The position numbers and the translations under genes are program-made. From JAVBOP01 sp031550405 (lineage in GTDB: Bacteria > Bacteroidota > Ignavibacteria > Kapaibacteriales > UBA2268), in the NCBI GenBank assembly GCA_031550405.1, contig JAVBOP010000192.1, positions 1-27,386 on the forward strand: a stretch of DNA of 27,386 nucleotides, read 5' to 3'. Below are positions 15,192 to 24,509 of the stretch, piece by piece. Position 1 is the stretch's first letter. Each line of letters opens with the position of its first letter. Below the pieces are notes generated by a model that saw only the letters and a list, made by a program, of their open reading frames with translations, did no database searches and was not told where the DNA came from.

Positions 15192-15683
15192 TTACCAGCC
15201 GGATACCACCGCTAACAGTATATCTTCGGCTGTCCGAGTTAAAATATCTGCTGCTGCTTCGTTTCTTGCAACCAATGCATTACTCAAAGGAAATATGGCA
15301 TAGTTGGAAAATGTCTTTTTCCAAATTTGCTTTTTATTTATTTCATCATAATATTCCACAGCACAATTAATCGTCAATCTCCGCTCGGTTTCCAATTCTC
15401 CCGGATTTACAGTTTGTGTTACCTCTTGAATTGAAGCAATGATTACACTTAATTTAGCATCACCAAGCGCTTCCGTTAATTCAAAAGAATTATCCCTGCG
15501 AAAATTATACAGTAGCGCTGCTTCCAAATCTGTTCTATTGTCAGGATTTCCAAATCCGCTTTCATCAATCACAGGCAATATTTGCAACGTTTTAAGGTGC
15601 GATGGAATTGAGCCGCCCGTGAATGAATAACACCCCGAGAGTAATGCTAACATTATGGCAACATAACTTTTTAACCCTGTCAT
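15192..15683 (-). CDS. lptE: LPS-assembly lipoprotein LptE
   Basis: A 163-residue outer-membrane lipoprotein that plugs LptD in the LPS translocon. It has a signal peptide with lipobox L-L-S-G-C (Cys18), and then CYSFTGGSIPSHLKTLQI, the opening typical of Bacteroidota LptE. A domain with a conserved R-x-D (FRRDNSFEL) and the V-E-Y-Y-D strand region follows. Its ATG overlaps the stop of the upstream hydrolase gene in an ATGA, so the two are co-translated. LptD was not seen here, which is usual because it is often encoded elsewhere. Confidence 0.85.
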   Translation of the reverse strand: MTGLKSYVAIMLALLSGCYSFTGGSIPSHLKTLQILPVIDESGFGNPDNRTDLEAALLYNFRRDNSFELTEALGDAKLSVIIASIQEVTQTVNPGELETERRLTINCAVEYYDEINKKQIWKKTFSNYAIFPLSNALVARNEAAADILTRTAEDILLAVVSGW

Positions 15684-16300
15684 ATTAAAAATGGATTGGT
15701 TTTACGTTCATAACCAATGGTTGTAGGCTCATTATGTCCACAATATACCACATAATCATCATCTAGAAGCAATAGCTGGCTTTTTATCGAACTTATAAGT
15801 GTGGCAAAATCGCCACCAGGAAAATCAGTCCTGCCAATACTTCCTCGAAATAAAGTATCGCCGGCAAAAACCACTTTAGCAGTATCCTCAATAAAACATA
15901 TTCCACCCTCAGTATGCCCCGGAGTTGCAACAACACGAAATTTCATCTCGCCACATTGTATACTCTCACCACCATGCAATATCATGTCAGGCTGCACATT
16001 CTCCATTTCGATTGGAATACCCATGCTTGAAGTGTCATCAAGTAAGCGGTAAATATCATTTTCATGAACGCAAACTTTCGCATTTGTCTGCCTTTGCAGC
16101 TCTGCTAAATCACCAACATGGTCCCAATGTGTATGCGTTATCAGGATAAATTCAACGGTAAGCTGTTTTTCCTGAATTATTTTTTTTATAGCTTCGGCAC
16201 TACCAAATGGTGCATCAATCACGACACATTTATTAGATGTATCATAAGCAATATACACATTATTTTGGATAGGCCCCACGCATAACGAAACAATATTCAT
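15680..16300 (-). CDS. Metallo-beta-lactamase-fold hydrolase (glyoxalase II-like)
   Basis: A 206-residue cytoplasmic hydrolase. It carries the full set of zinc ligands: THTHWDH (His56, His58, Asp60, His61), His129 in ATPGHTEGG, Asp148 in FAGDTLF and His189 in CGHNEPT. The FRGSIGRTDFPGG stretch after Asp148 is typical of the small GloB-like subgroup. Likely substrates are S-glutathionyl or other thioesters, but length (shorter than true GloB by about 50 residues) leaves this open. It overlaps lptE by four bases. A strong terminator of the upstream ppiD-like gene separates it from that gene, so it probably has its own promoter in 16301-16434. Confidence 0.85.
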   Translation of the reverse strand: MNIVSLCVGPIQNNVYIAYDTSNKCVVIDAPFGSAEAIKKIIQEKQLTVEFILITHTHWDHVGDLAELQRQTNAKVCVHENDIYRLLDDTSSMGIPIEMENVQPDMILHGGESIQCGEMKFRVVATPGHTEGGICFIEDTAKVVFAGDTLFRGSIGRTDFPGGDFATLISSIKSQLLLLDDDYVVYCGHNEPTTIGYERKTNPFLI

Positions 16301-16434
16301 TTTAATGTTGTGTAATTTTTAGCACACAAATATAATGCATTTTTATGAAAAAGAAAAAGAAAAATAAAAATAATAGTTTTCAGCACTTATCTTCTTACTT
16401 ATAATAAATATATCTCTTTCTTTGCAATATCTCT

Positions 16435-16461
16435 AAAAAAATGGCGAACATAAGTTCGCCA
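16435..16461 (-). terminator. Rho-independent terminator of the ppiD-like gene
   Basis: On the minus strand TGGCGAAC-TTAT-GTTCGCCA forms a perfect 8-bp stem with a 4-base loop, followed by seven T residues. It starts 20 bases after the stop codon at 16481. The stem core TGGCGAAC is also found in the terminator at 13643-13678. Confidence 0.9.
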
Positions 16462-16480
16462 GAATGATTATGAATTTTTT

Positions 16481-18658
16481 TTAATATTCTGTATAGTATT
16501 TACTTCGCAAATCTACAATGTCTGCGTCTTCCTTGAATTTATTGAACCAAATGTCGAATAAATTCCTTGTATACTGTGTTTTATTCACATCTACAGCATC
16601 CTTTGCCTTATCTTTTTCGGGTATCGATCTTGATTTAATTTCGATGATAAAATAACCGTTTTCACCACGGACAGGCTCATTAATTTTATTTAGTGGCAAT
16701 TTGAAAGATTGCGCTGTTGCTGCAAAATCCTGAGCCATCCCCGGAATAAATCCATTATTTTTAATTTGAGCGTTTTTTACGGAATAAGTGCTGTCAGCTG
16801 GTGCCATAACTGCATCAAGCGTCGCATTTGAAGCTATTGTATTATAAATATTTTTTATTTTTGCTCCAACGATATCAAGCTTTTTTATTTTCTGTACCTT
16901 AGGAATAATTTGCTCGCGGGATTCTTCCAGCGTTGCAATTCCAGCTTTTCTTATTTCTGCCACCTGACTAACAATCACCACTGTTGGCAATTCCTGCGGC
17001 TCAAGAACATCGCCAAGCTTTGCTTCATATATTTTGCCTGTCAGGTACATTGAAGATTGATAAGGCCTGCGCTTGTCAATGAATGGAGATTCTTCGCAGC
17101 GAACATTCAATTTCACAGCAAGGGAATCAATATTTTGACCGCTTTCAATTTGCTTCATCGCAGCAAAAGCATCTCGCTTAATTTTATTTTTAGTAGCGCC
17201 AGAAATAGTAGGTGCGAAAGTTATAGTGCTGTACTTAATTTCTTCTGATTTTTTGTCTGTAATTTTTATAATATGGTATCCAAACTGAGACTCAACAGGA
17301 CCTACAATTGAACCGACATTTGCACCGAACGCTGCTTGTTCAAATTCAGGAACCATACGCCCTTTGCCAAAATATCCCAAATCTCCGCCCTGCACAGCAG
17401 AACCTTTATCTGACGAATATTTTGATGCAGCAGCAGCAAAATCACCGCTTTTTGCTTCTTTCAATATCCGTATGGTTTCGGCTTTTGCACTGTCTTTATT
17501 ATTATTAAAATTAATTAATATATGGCTTGCGCGCACTACTTCCTGCTCGCCTCTTCTCTTTCCATCAACTCTGAAAAAGTATATAGCATCGGGAAGTTGA
17601 ACCGGTCCAAGTACAGCGCCTTCGGGCATATTGCCAATAATTCCGGAAATCATCGGATTAACATCTTGAATTAACATCCAGTCATTCTCCATGCCTGTAT
17701 ATTCATTCATTTTTATTGAGAAAATGCTGTCTTTAGCCTGATCAGTTACAGCCGCAGTTAAATCATTTGTAATTCTGTTAATTTTATTAGTCATACGCGC
17801 AGAATCTTCTGCTGAAGGCTGCAACATGAAATACAGCGTCTTAACCTTGCGCAAGTCCTTCGTTTTAAAAGATGATTTATGCTTTTCATAATATGCTTTG
17901 ATTTCATCATCACTAACTGTAATGCTATCTGTAACCGTATTAATTCCAAGATAGATATAGTTAATATCCGCTTCGCTGTTATCGCTTATATACTTTTCTT
18001 CAATATAACTTGGCGAAGACACAGCATAAGCAGCATTAACAGTGCTTGTCAAAGCCGCATTCATCTTCTGCATTTTTATATAATCACTAATCGCAATCAA
18101 TTCATTTCTGAAATTGCTTATCTGCCTTTCCTTTTCAGCAGGATCTATTTCATCAGGATTTTTCCCCATGTAATTTACAACCTGCTCAGGATTAGTAATC
18201 AATTCAAGGTATAATTGGCGGTTAAAATTGCCTGCCGTATCAGTGAAGGATCTCGCTAAAAAATCAGGTGGAGATTCGATAAGAATATCCGCAACCTCTT
18301 CGTCTGTAACCAGAATACCAAATTTTTCACTCGCCTGCCTGACTAATAGCTCATCAAGCATTTCATTCCAGACTTGGTTGCGAATCTGTTGCTCATTAAT
18401 TTCTTGCTTTTCATTGGGATTTTGCTGTGCCTGCTGCATCTGCATTTGCTCAATGCGCTGCTTCACACGAGCCTCGTAATCTTTATAGTATATATTCTCC
18501 CCATTAATCTCGCAAATAGCTGCTGTTTGAGGATTGTCTCCTTGCCCAGTAGATAGCGTGGTAATATTATCGCTAAGTACCATAAAAACAATAAACAATA
18601 TGGCAAATGCAACAAAAGCATAAGGTGAAAATTGGCGTATCCTTTCAATAGTTCCCAT
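16481..18658 (-). CDS. ppiD: PpiD/SurA-like periplasmic foldase (peptidylprolyl isomerase)
   Basis: A 725-residue membrane-anchored chaperone. MGTIERIRQFSPYAFVAFAI opens the protein, with a membrane helix at about residues 12-29. A SurA_N-type region follows (EINGENIYYKDYEARVKQRI, with a Q-rich segment). A parvulin domain lies near residues 370-475: RASHILINF, GGDLGYFGKGRMVPEFEQA, VESQFGYHIIKI. A second, weaker SurA-like part follows. It assists folding of secreted and outer-membrane proteins. The ATG at 18658 is preferred over an upstream in-frame ATG (18784) because it has GAGG upstream and places the membrane anchor at the N-terminus as in PpiD. It ends at a strong terminator and follows the mce gene by 160 bases. 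Confidence 0.9.
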   Translation of the reverse strand: MGTIERIRQFSPYAFVAFAILFIVFMVLSDNITTLSTGQGDNPQTAAICEINGENIYYKDYEARVKQRIEQMQMQQAQQNPNEKQEINEQQIRNQVWNEMLDELLVRQASEKFGILVTDEEVADILIESPPDFLARSFTDTAGNFNRQLYLELITNPEQVVNYMGKNPDEIDPAEKERQISNFRNELIAISDYIKMQKMNAALTSTVNAAYAVSSPSYIEEKYISDNSEADINYIYLGINTVTDSITVSDDEIKAYYEKHKSSFKTKDLRKVKTLYFMLQPSAEDSARMTNKINRITNDLTAAVTDQAKDSIFSIKMNEYTGMENDWMLIQDVNPMISGIIGNMPEGAVLGPVQLPDAIYFFRVDGKRRGEQEVVRASHILINFNNNKDSAKAETIRILKEAKSGDFAAAASKYSSDKGSAVQGGDLGYFGKGRMVPEFEQAAFGANVGSIVGPVESQFGYHIIKITDKKSEEIKYSTITFAPTISGATKNKIKRDAFAAMKQIESGQNIDSLAVKLNVRCEESPFIDKRRPYQSSMYLTGKIYEAKLGDVLEPQELPTVVIVSQVAEIRKAGIATLEESREQIIPKVQKIKKLDIVGAKIKNIYNTIASNATLDAVMAPADSTYSVKNAQIKNNGFIPGMAQDFAATAQSFKLPLNKINEPVRGENGYFIIEIKSRSIPEKDKAKDAVDVNKTQYTRNLFDIWFNKFKEDADIVDLRSKYYTEY

Positions 18659-18818
18659 AAACCGAACCTCAGTATAATATTTTCTTAAGCATAGTGAATT
18701 AAAGACTACAAAATTACAAAGAGTTATCGAAATAAGCAATTGTTTTTTTATACCAGCCTCAAACCACCTGAAATTTTTTTTCAAGCAAGAGCAGGAATGT
18801 ATGTTTCACATTTATCCA

Positions 18819-19772
18819 TTACGGTCTTGTTCCGAGGCGAACATTGACATTGATGCCGTGTGTGTTGATTTGAGTAGCCAGACTGTCGACAGATATTAGC
18901 AGTGAATCTAATTTTTGAGCAAACGCCTTATCATAAAGGAGCTTAGACAGCGCTCCTCCATTATTCTGTTTTATGTCAGAAACAATTATATTTAAGTCGG
19001 AAATCAGTTTGTCAGCGCCATTTATGGCATTATTCGTATTGCTCATTAATCTACTTAAATCATTAGTGGTTACACTCAAATTATCAATAATCTGCTCTAT
19101 TTGTGGCTTGTTCTCATTGATTGCAACTTTGAGTTCGTTAGTAATCGCAGCAATATTTGTCATCGTAGAGTTAATTAAAATTTTATTACTATTGACAACG
19201 TCAGCCAAATTGCCAGTTATTTCAGCTGTATTTGCCACAATGTTCCTCAAATCATGGGTCATATTCTTATCCGCAAGCAACGAGTTGACATTCGTTACAA
19301 CAGAATCAAGTTTTATTATTATCGAAGACAGATTATTGCTCAAACCGCTAACTTGAGTAATAATTGAGGATAAATCCGAAGTTGCAACGCCTTTTATAGT
19401 GCTTTCAGGGTTAAATTTATTCAACGATTTGCCGGGAGTAATTTCTATTTTTTTGCCGCCTGTAATTTCCAAAATGCTAATAATTGCCGTTAAATCATCT
19501 TTCAAATCATCGACTTTAAGCAAATCAGCTTTTATTAAAACTTTTTCATTATCCGCCCAAACATCAGTAACATTACCACGTTTGACGCCATTTACAACCA
19601 CCGGCGCACCGATGTTGATACCACCTGAATTTGCAAATTCAAATATAACAGAAGTGGTATCGGATGTAATATTCACGCTTTTTGCAAACATTATGATTGC
19701 GAATAATATCATCATGCCCACGCAGCTGATTATTCCAACTTTTATTTCTGTTTTTCGATTATCTCTATACAT
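18819..19772 (-). CDS. MlaD/MCE-family lipid transport protein
   Basis: A 317-residue periplasmic protein held by one N-terminal helix (about residues 12-29, after MYRDNRKTEIKVGI). Residues about 38-115 are an MCE domain (F-E-F-A-N-S-G-G-I-N-I-G-A-P-V-V-V-N-G-V, I-T-G-G-K-K-I-E-I-T-P-G). Residues 135-300 are long helical repeats rich in N/S/T/I, likely coiled coil. MlaD-type rings carry phospholipids between the two membranes, together with an MlaE permease and MlaF ATPase. Neither partner gene is in the window, though in Bacteroidota they are often directly upstream. Here a histidine kinase gene lies 52 bases upstream on the same strand. Confidence 0.88.
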   Translation of the reverse strand: MYRDNRKTEIKVGIISCVGMMILFAIIMFAKSVNITSDTTSVIFEFANSGGINIGAPVVVNGVKRGNVTDVWADNEKVLIKADLLKVDDLKDDLTAIISILEITGGKKIEITPGKSLNKFNPESTIKGVATSDLSSIITQVSGLSNNLSSIIIKLDSVVTNVNSLLADKNMTHDLRNIVANTAEITGNLADVVNSNKILINSTMTNIAAITNELKVAINENKPQIEQIIDNLSVTTNDLSRLMSNTNNAINGADKLISDLNIIVSDIKQNNGGALSKLLYDKAFAQKLDSLLISVDSLATQINTHGINVNVRLGTRP

Positions 19773-19824
19773 TCTATTTATTATTTTTTCTTTATAAAAT
19801 TGTTGATATATTAGAATTCAGGGT

Positions 19825-22665
19825 TTAGCTGCGTGCATCTTTGGGCAATACAACTGTAAATGTGGTACCGACGTTGACTTGGCTCTGTACATCAATTGTA
19901 CCTTGCAAGCTTTCAACATTTTTCTTGACAATTGATAGTCCAAGCCCGGTGCCCGCGATCGAACCAACATTTTTTGCACGGTGAAAATTGGAGAACAAAT
20001 GCTTCAAATCTTCCTCAGGAATGCCAATGCCATGATCTTGCACTGACAGCGTGATATTATTGTTGTCAGAAGACAGGATTATCTGTGCGTCTTCGCCATT
20101 AATAGTGTATTTCATTGCATTTGTAATCAAATTTTGCACAATGTGGTGCAGCATTTTTTCGCTTGAATAAAATGTTCCAACATCGTTTTTCACTTCAAAA
20201 TTAATTTTACAATTATAATCGTATGCCATTGTAATATCTTCAATTACATTTTTGACAAAGCTAACAATATCAATCGGCACAAGCTCTTCTCTTTTATTGG
20301 CTTCAGCTTTACCAATAACCAGCACATCTTCCATTAATTGTGTCATAGTTTTAACCGAACTCTCTATTTTATTCAGGAATTTTGCTGCAATCGCCGGTTT
20401 GTTATTGTCAATAGCTTGATGCACAACGCCTGTGCTCGACATAATTACGGTCAATGGAGTTCTGTATTCATGAGAAATCATAGAAACAAATCTGGTTTTA
20501 AGATCATTCAGCTCCTTCTCTTTTTCGAGCGATTTCGATAATTGCTCGGCAGCAACCACTAATTTTTGTTTTGATATAATTTGGTCTGTAACATCTGTTC
20601 CAGATAAAATAAGCGTATTATTGACACCGTAGGAATATTTCAACTGCATGTAACTTACTTTATTATTGGCAGATAATATTTTCATTACCAATGGCTCGCT
20701 ATCAATTTTTACACTATCTTGCAAGACTTCTGTTATGTTTTCTTTATTATAAAACGTACCCGATTCAATTTCATATTTGATATTGAATTTCTCGAGTTCC
20801 CATATTGCATTGCCCAGCAGATTTTCAACAGGCACATCAAACACTCGCTCAGTGTAAGGTGTGATATACAGACATGCACCTTTGCTGTTGAATACAAAGC
20901 AGAACGATGCCGTTTTGTCGAGCGTTGCAGATTTTTCCTGCAATTCAGATGACAGTTTGGTTTTTTGGTGCATCTCATTTCTTAACTCAACAAGTGTTTT
21001 GTTCAGCTGAGTTGTACGCATGATTACACGTTCTTCGAGTTCATCATTTATTTTTTCAATCTGACGGATCGCTTCTTTTCTTTCTGTTACATCAAGGAAT
21101 GTTATTTGCAGGAAGTTTTCATTTTCAAATTGAACAATATTCGGCGCCATTTCCAGATATTTTTCTTTGCCATTAAAGCAATTTACACGTATTTCCGTTT
21201 TATTTATTACTTCGTTTTGCGCCATCCTGTCGAATATCGAATGAATTATATATTTATCTTCATGGTGAACAAGTTCATCAAATGGAATATCAATAAGTTC
21301 TTCGTATTTTTCAGCTTCAAATATATTTTCAAGAGCTGTATTCGCAAAAGTTAAATGATTATCTTTTACGATGCCAATGCCAACGATTGATTCTTCTATC
21401 AGGCTGCGATACTTTATTTCCGACTCTTTCAAAGCATTTTCCGCCTTTATTCTTTCACTGATATCATCAGCAATTATCAGGTAGCCTATTCGATTCTTAT
21501 GCTCATCAAACATGGCAGAGCTGGCAATGCTAAGATCCAACAATGTTCCATTTTTTCTGCGTCCTTTCAATACCAGTTTTTCGGCTGATGAAGAGTCTTG
21601 CTTTTCTATTCTTTCTTTAAATTTGATTCTGTCGGGAGCATATATTATCGGTATTTCCGTATCTATCAATTCATTTTCAGAATAATCAAAAATAGACAAT
21701 ATTGCAGGACTTGCAGATATAACCTCAAAGTTGTTATTAACAGTAATTATTGGATATGGCGAAGCATTGATGATAGAACGTACCATTTGATTAGACTGCT
21801 GAAGCTTCTTCTCAATTTCCTTTCTATCTTCAACCTCTTCCAGCAGCAGCTGTGTTCTTTCGATAATTTTATTTTCCGTGTCGTCGCTAATTCGCGTGAG
21901 CTCAAAAGTATATTCTTCAACAATATCAAGCAATCCGTTAAAAGCAAGCGCAATTCTACCCAAATCATCGTTTGGATTGATATTTATTCTTTCGGAAATA
22001 TTTCCTGCCTCAATATCAGAAATAGAAGAAAGCAGAACGGATATAGGTTTCGTTATCGTTTTCAAAAACATCATTGAAATTATTATTCCAACAATAGCTA
22101 ATATAGTGCAAAGTATTAATAGTGAATGGATAATTGCAGTAATTTTGTTTTGTAATTTTTTGGTGCTGAAAACAATATTTAGTATCGGTTTAGAATTGCT
22201 GCCTTTAATAAACATTCTTTGGGAAACAGAATAAACCGGAAGCACTTCGTCAAAATAATTATTACTTGTAGATGGGTTATAAGCCTGCAAAGAGATATCA
22301 ACATTGTCAGATATTTTCTTATAAACAAATCCGCCCCGCGAGCGGTGCATGGATTGGTTGTGCACGTAAACAACAAGAATATCATACCTGTTCATTACAT
22401 CCTGCAATACAGTTTCATAATCCATTTCGCTGCTTTCGCTGGACAACTCATTTTGCACCAGAGTTGCAATCACAGCAGTTATATTATCTTTTTCTGAAAT
22501 AAATGATTTGGTCAGCTCCGGCTTTATAATCCTCAAAAAAGACACTAAAATAACAGCAAAAAGTATAATTATTAACCCAGACAATAAAAGCAGGAGCTTA
22601 TGCCTTTTACCGAATTTAATTAATTTATTTTCATTGTTCGAATTGGTTTCCGATGTATTCATGTA
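19825..22665 (-). CDS. Multi-PAS sensor histidine kinase
   Basis: A 946-residue membrane sensor kinase. Membrane helix 1 lies at about 23-43, a periplasmic part of about 130 residues follows, then helix 2, then HAMP (KPISVLLSSISDIEAGNISE). Three PAS/PAC units follow, linked by coiled coil, and a fourth PAS-like unit precedes the kinase core. The dimerization box is FVSMISHEYRTPLTVI, with phospho-acceptor His732. The ATPase domain has N-A-M-K-Y-T, DHGIGIPEEDL, GTGLGLSIVKK and GTTFTVVLP. The ATG at 22665 (MNTSETNSNN) is chosen because the upstream 21 codons look non-coding. No response regulator gene is next to it; mce and ppiD-like genes follow and may be co-transcribed. Confidence 0.9.
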   Translation of the reverse strand, partial: YMNTSETNSNNENKLIKFGKRHKLLLLLSGLIIILFAVILVSFLRIIKPELTKSFISEKDNITAVIATLVQNELSSESSEMDYETVLQDVMNRYDILVVYVHNQSMHRSRGGFVYKKISDNVDISLQAYNPSTSNNYFDEVLPVYSVSQRMFIKGSNSKPILNIVFSTKKLQNKITAIIHSLLILCTILAIVGIIISMMFLKTITKPISVLLSSISDIEAGNISERININPNDDLGRIALAFNGLLDIVEEYTFELTRISDDTENKIIERTQLLLEEVEDRKEIEKKLQQSNQMVRSIINASPYPIITVNNNFEVISASPAILSIFDYSENELIDTEIPIIYAPDRIKFKERIEKQDSSSAEKLVLKGRRKNGTLLDLSIASSAMFDEHKNRIGYLIIADDISERIKAENALKESEIKYRSLIEESIVGIGIVKDNHLTFANTALENIFEAEKYEELIDIPFDELVHHEDKYIIHSIFDRMAQNEVINKTEIRVNCFNGKEKYLEMAPNIVQFENENFLQITFLDVTERKEAIRQIEKINDELEERVIMRTTQLNKTLVELRNEMHQKTKLSSELQEKSATLDKTASFCFVFNSKGACLYITPYTERVFDVPVENLLGNAIWELEKFNIKYEIESGTFYNKENITEVLQDSVKIDSEPLVMKILSANNKVSYMQLKYSYGVNNTLILSGTDVTDQIISKQKLVVAAEQLSKSLEKEKELNDLKTRFVSMISHEYRTPLTVIMSSTGVVHQAIDNNKPAIAAKFLNKIESSVKTMTQLMEDVLVIGKAEANKREELVPIDIVSFVKNVIEDITMAYDYNCKINFEVKNDVGTFYSSEKMLHHIVQNLITNAMKYTINGEDAQIILSSDNNNITLSVQDHGIGIPEEDLKHLFSNFHRAKNVGSIAGTGLGLSIVKKNVESLQGTIDVQSQVNVGTTFTVVLPKDARS

Positions 22666-22914
22666 AATTGCCTGTTGGCTTACGTAATGATAAATTGTTA
22701 TAATAAAACAGTTACAAATATAATGCAAATAAAGAAAAAAACCATTACTTAAAAGTACCTAAAAACAGCATTAAATTATATGAATATCAGGAAAATATCA
22801 AGAATAACAGGATAATTTGGCTTGTCGATTTTCTGCAGGCGGCTTTCCGTTATTGTTATGCTTGTCTTTTTTGTTATATTTGCGGTGTATTTGATAATGT
22901 TTAGCACCACTATA

Positions 22915-23832
22915 ATGAAAAATAATATAGAAATATTGCTTGATTTGAAAAAGCAGCGGAATGCTATCATTTTGGCGCATTATTATGTTGAGCCGGAGAT
23001 TCAGGATATTGCGGATTTTTTAGGCGATTCGCTGGCATTGGCTCGAAAGGCAAAAGAATCTACCGCAGATGTGATTTTGTTTTGCGGCGTGCATTTTATG
23101 GCGGAAACAGCCAAGATACTAAATCCTGCAAAAACAGTGCTAATTCCTGATATTACTGCCGGTTGCTCGCTGGCAGACTGTTCAACTGCCGATGAGTTGC
23201 AGCGCTGGAAATCTTCTTTCGAAAATCCATATCTTATCAGCTATATCAATTGTTCTACAAAAATCAAGGCGATTTCTGACATTATTTGCACCTCATCCAA
23301 TGCTGAGAAAATTATAACTGCCGCTCCGAAAAATAAGACAATTTTATTTGCAACAGACCGTTACCTTGGCGGATATTTCAAAAACAAGCTTGGGATAAAT
23401 ATGCAGCTGTGGAAGGATTTTTGCATTGTTCATCGCAGCTATTCTGAAAAAGATTTATTAAAAAAAAATCATAATCATCCTGATGCAGAGATTGTAGCAC
23501 ATCCTGAATGTCCTGAAAATATTTTAAATTATGCAGATTTTGTTGGCTCAACAACAGCAATAATAAATCATATATTGCATTCTAATATCGATAAATTTAT
23601 AGTGCTTACAGAGACAGGCATTTTGCATCAACTGTCAAAAAAAATTCCGAATAAACAATTTATAACTGTCCTGAACGATAGCGGAAATGTCAATATTTGC
23701 CAAAACATGAAGAAAAATACGATAAAAAAAATTATATCGGCTTTGGAAGCTCTTCAGCCCGAAATTTTGATTGATGAAACGTTGCGTACTCAGGCTCTAA
23801 AGCCTCTTGATAAAATGTTGGAGATAAGTTAA
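22915..23832 (+). CDS. nadA: Quinolinate synthase
   Basis: A 305-residue 4Fe-4S enzyme that condenses iminoaspartate with dihydroxyacetone phosphate to give quinolinate in de novo NAD synthesis. The three cluster cysteines fit the family spacing: Cys84 (AGCSLADC), Cys170 (KDFCIVH) and Cys262 (NICQNMKKNT). Other blocks are LAHYYVEPEIQDIADFLGDS, FCGVHFMAETAKIL and DFVGSTT. The ATG at 22915 gives the normal start (MKNNIEILLDLKKQRN). The frame runs further upstream to 22822, but that part is a hydrophobic stretch unknown in NadA; an ATG at 22897 is also possible. nadB and nadC are not adjacent. An M15-like gene follows 8 bases later. Confidence 0.95.
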   Translation: MKNNIEILLDLKKQRNAIILAHYYVEPEIQDIADFLGDSLALARKAKESTADVILFCGVHFMAETAKILNPAKTVLIPDITAGCSLADCSTADELQRWKSSFENPYLISYINCSTKIKAISDIICTSSNAEKIITAAPKNKTILFATDRYLGGYFKNKLGINMQLWKDFCIVHRSYSEKDLLKKNHNHPDAEIVAHPECPENILNYADFVGSTTAIINHILHSNIDKFIVLTETGILHQLSKKIPNKQFITVLNDSGNVNICQNMKKNTIKKIISALEALQPEILIDETLRTQALKPLDKMLEIS

Positions 23833-23840
23833 ATATTATT

Positions 23841-24443
23841 ATGAAATATCTTTCCTTTGTCTGTTTATTATTATTTTTTCATTTAAATATCAATGCAGAA
23901 AGCATTATTATTGACTCGCAAATGACTTTTGAGGAGGCGACGAAAAACACAATGGCATCCGCCTCCATACTTCAAAAATTAGCATTGGTTGATGTGGAAT
24001 ATTATAGCTTTGACAGTAAGGTTCATAGAGGACAACTTGTTATAAACAAAGAAGTTAGAAATGATATAATAGAAATTTTTCAGTTGATAAAAAAAATAAA
24101 ATTTCCAATTGCCAAGGTGATTCCAATTGTAAAATATAACTGGAGCGACAGCGCCTCGATGGCGGATAATAACACCTCTGCATTCAATTACCGCTTCGTT
24201 TCTGGCACGAAAAAACTCTCGAATCATGCGCTCGGTTTGGCAGTTGATATTAATCCATTTCTCAATCCGTATCGCGGGAAAAACGGCAAAAACAGTCCAT
24301 TAGGCTCGAAGCGCAATTTAAAAACTGCGGGCACACTTACGGATGAGCACGCGATTGTCAGGGAATTTTTGAAACGCGGCTGGAAATGGGGCGGCAATTA
24401 TAAAAGCATAAAAGATTGGCACCATTTTGACAAAACCCTATAG
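23841..24443 (+). CDS. Exported M15-family peptidase-like protein
   Basis: A 200-residue protein with a signal peptide (cleavage probably after residue 19, N-A-E). The second half matches the M15 D-Ala-D-Ala/L-Ala-D-Glu carboxypeptidase fold: SNHALGLAVDIN (zinc ligands His129 and Asp136), a GWKWGGNY block, and DWHHFD near the C-terminus (third ligand His194 or His195). It is expected to trim peptidoglycan stem peptides in the periplasm. It starts 8 bases after nadA and probably shares its transcript, although the functions are not obviously linked. Length is typical of the small VanY-like subgroup. Specificity (D,D or L,D) cannot be read from the sequence. Confidence 0.85.
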   Translation: MKYLSFVCLLLFFHLNINAESIIIDSQMTFEEATKNTMASASILQKLALVDVEYYSFDSKVHRGQLVINKEVRNDIIEIFQLIKKIKFPIAKVIPIVKYNWSDSASMADNNTSAFNYRFVSGTKKLSNHALGLAVDINPFLNPYRGKNGKNSPLGSKRNLKTAGTLTDEHAIVREFLKRGWKWGGNYKSIKDWHHFDKTL

Positions 24444-24509
24444 ATTTTTACTTTTTCTATAAATATAGCAAATTATTATTATCCATATTCTCTGTTCCCG
24501 TGTTTATTC

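Noticed and set aside
22822..22914. N-terminal membrane extension of NadA
   Set aside because: The frame is open and hydrophobic, but NadA is cytosolic, and the ATG at 22915 gives the normal N-terminus. Treated as upstream sequence in frame by chance.
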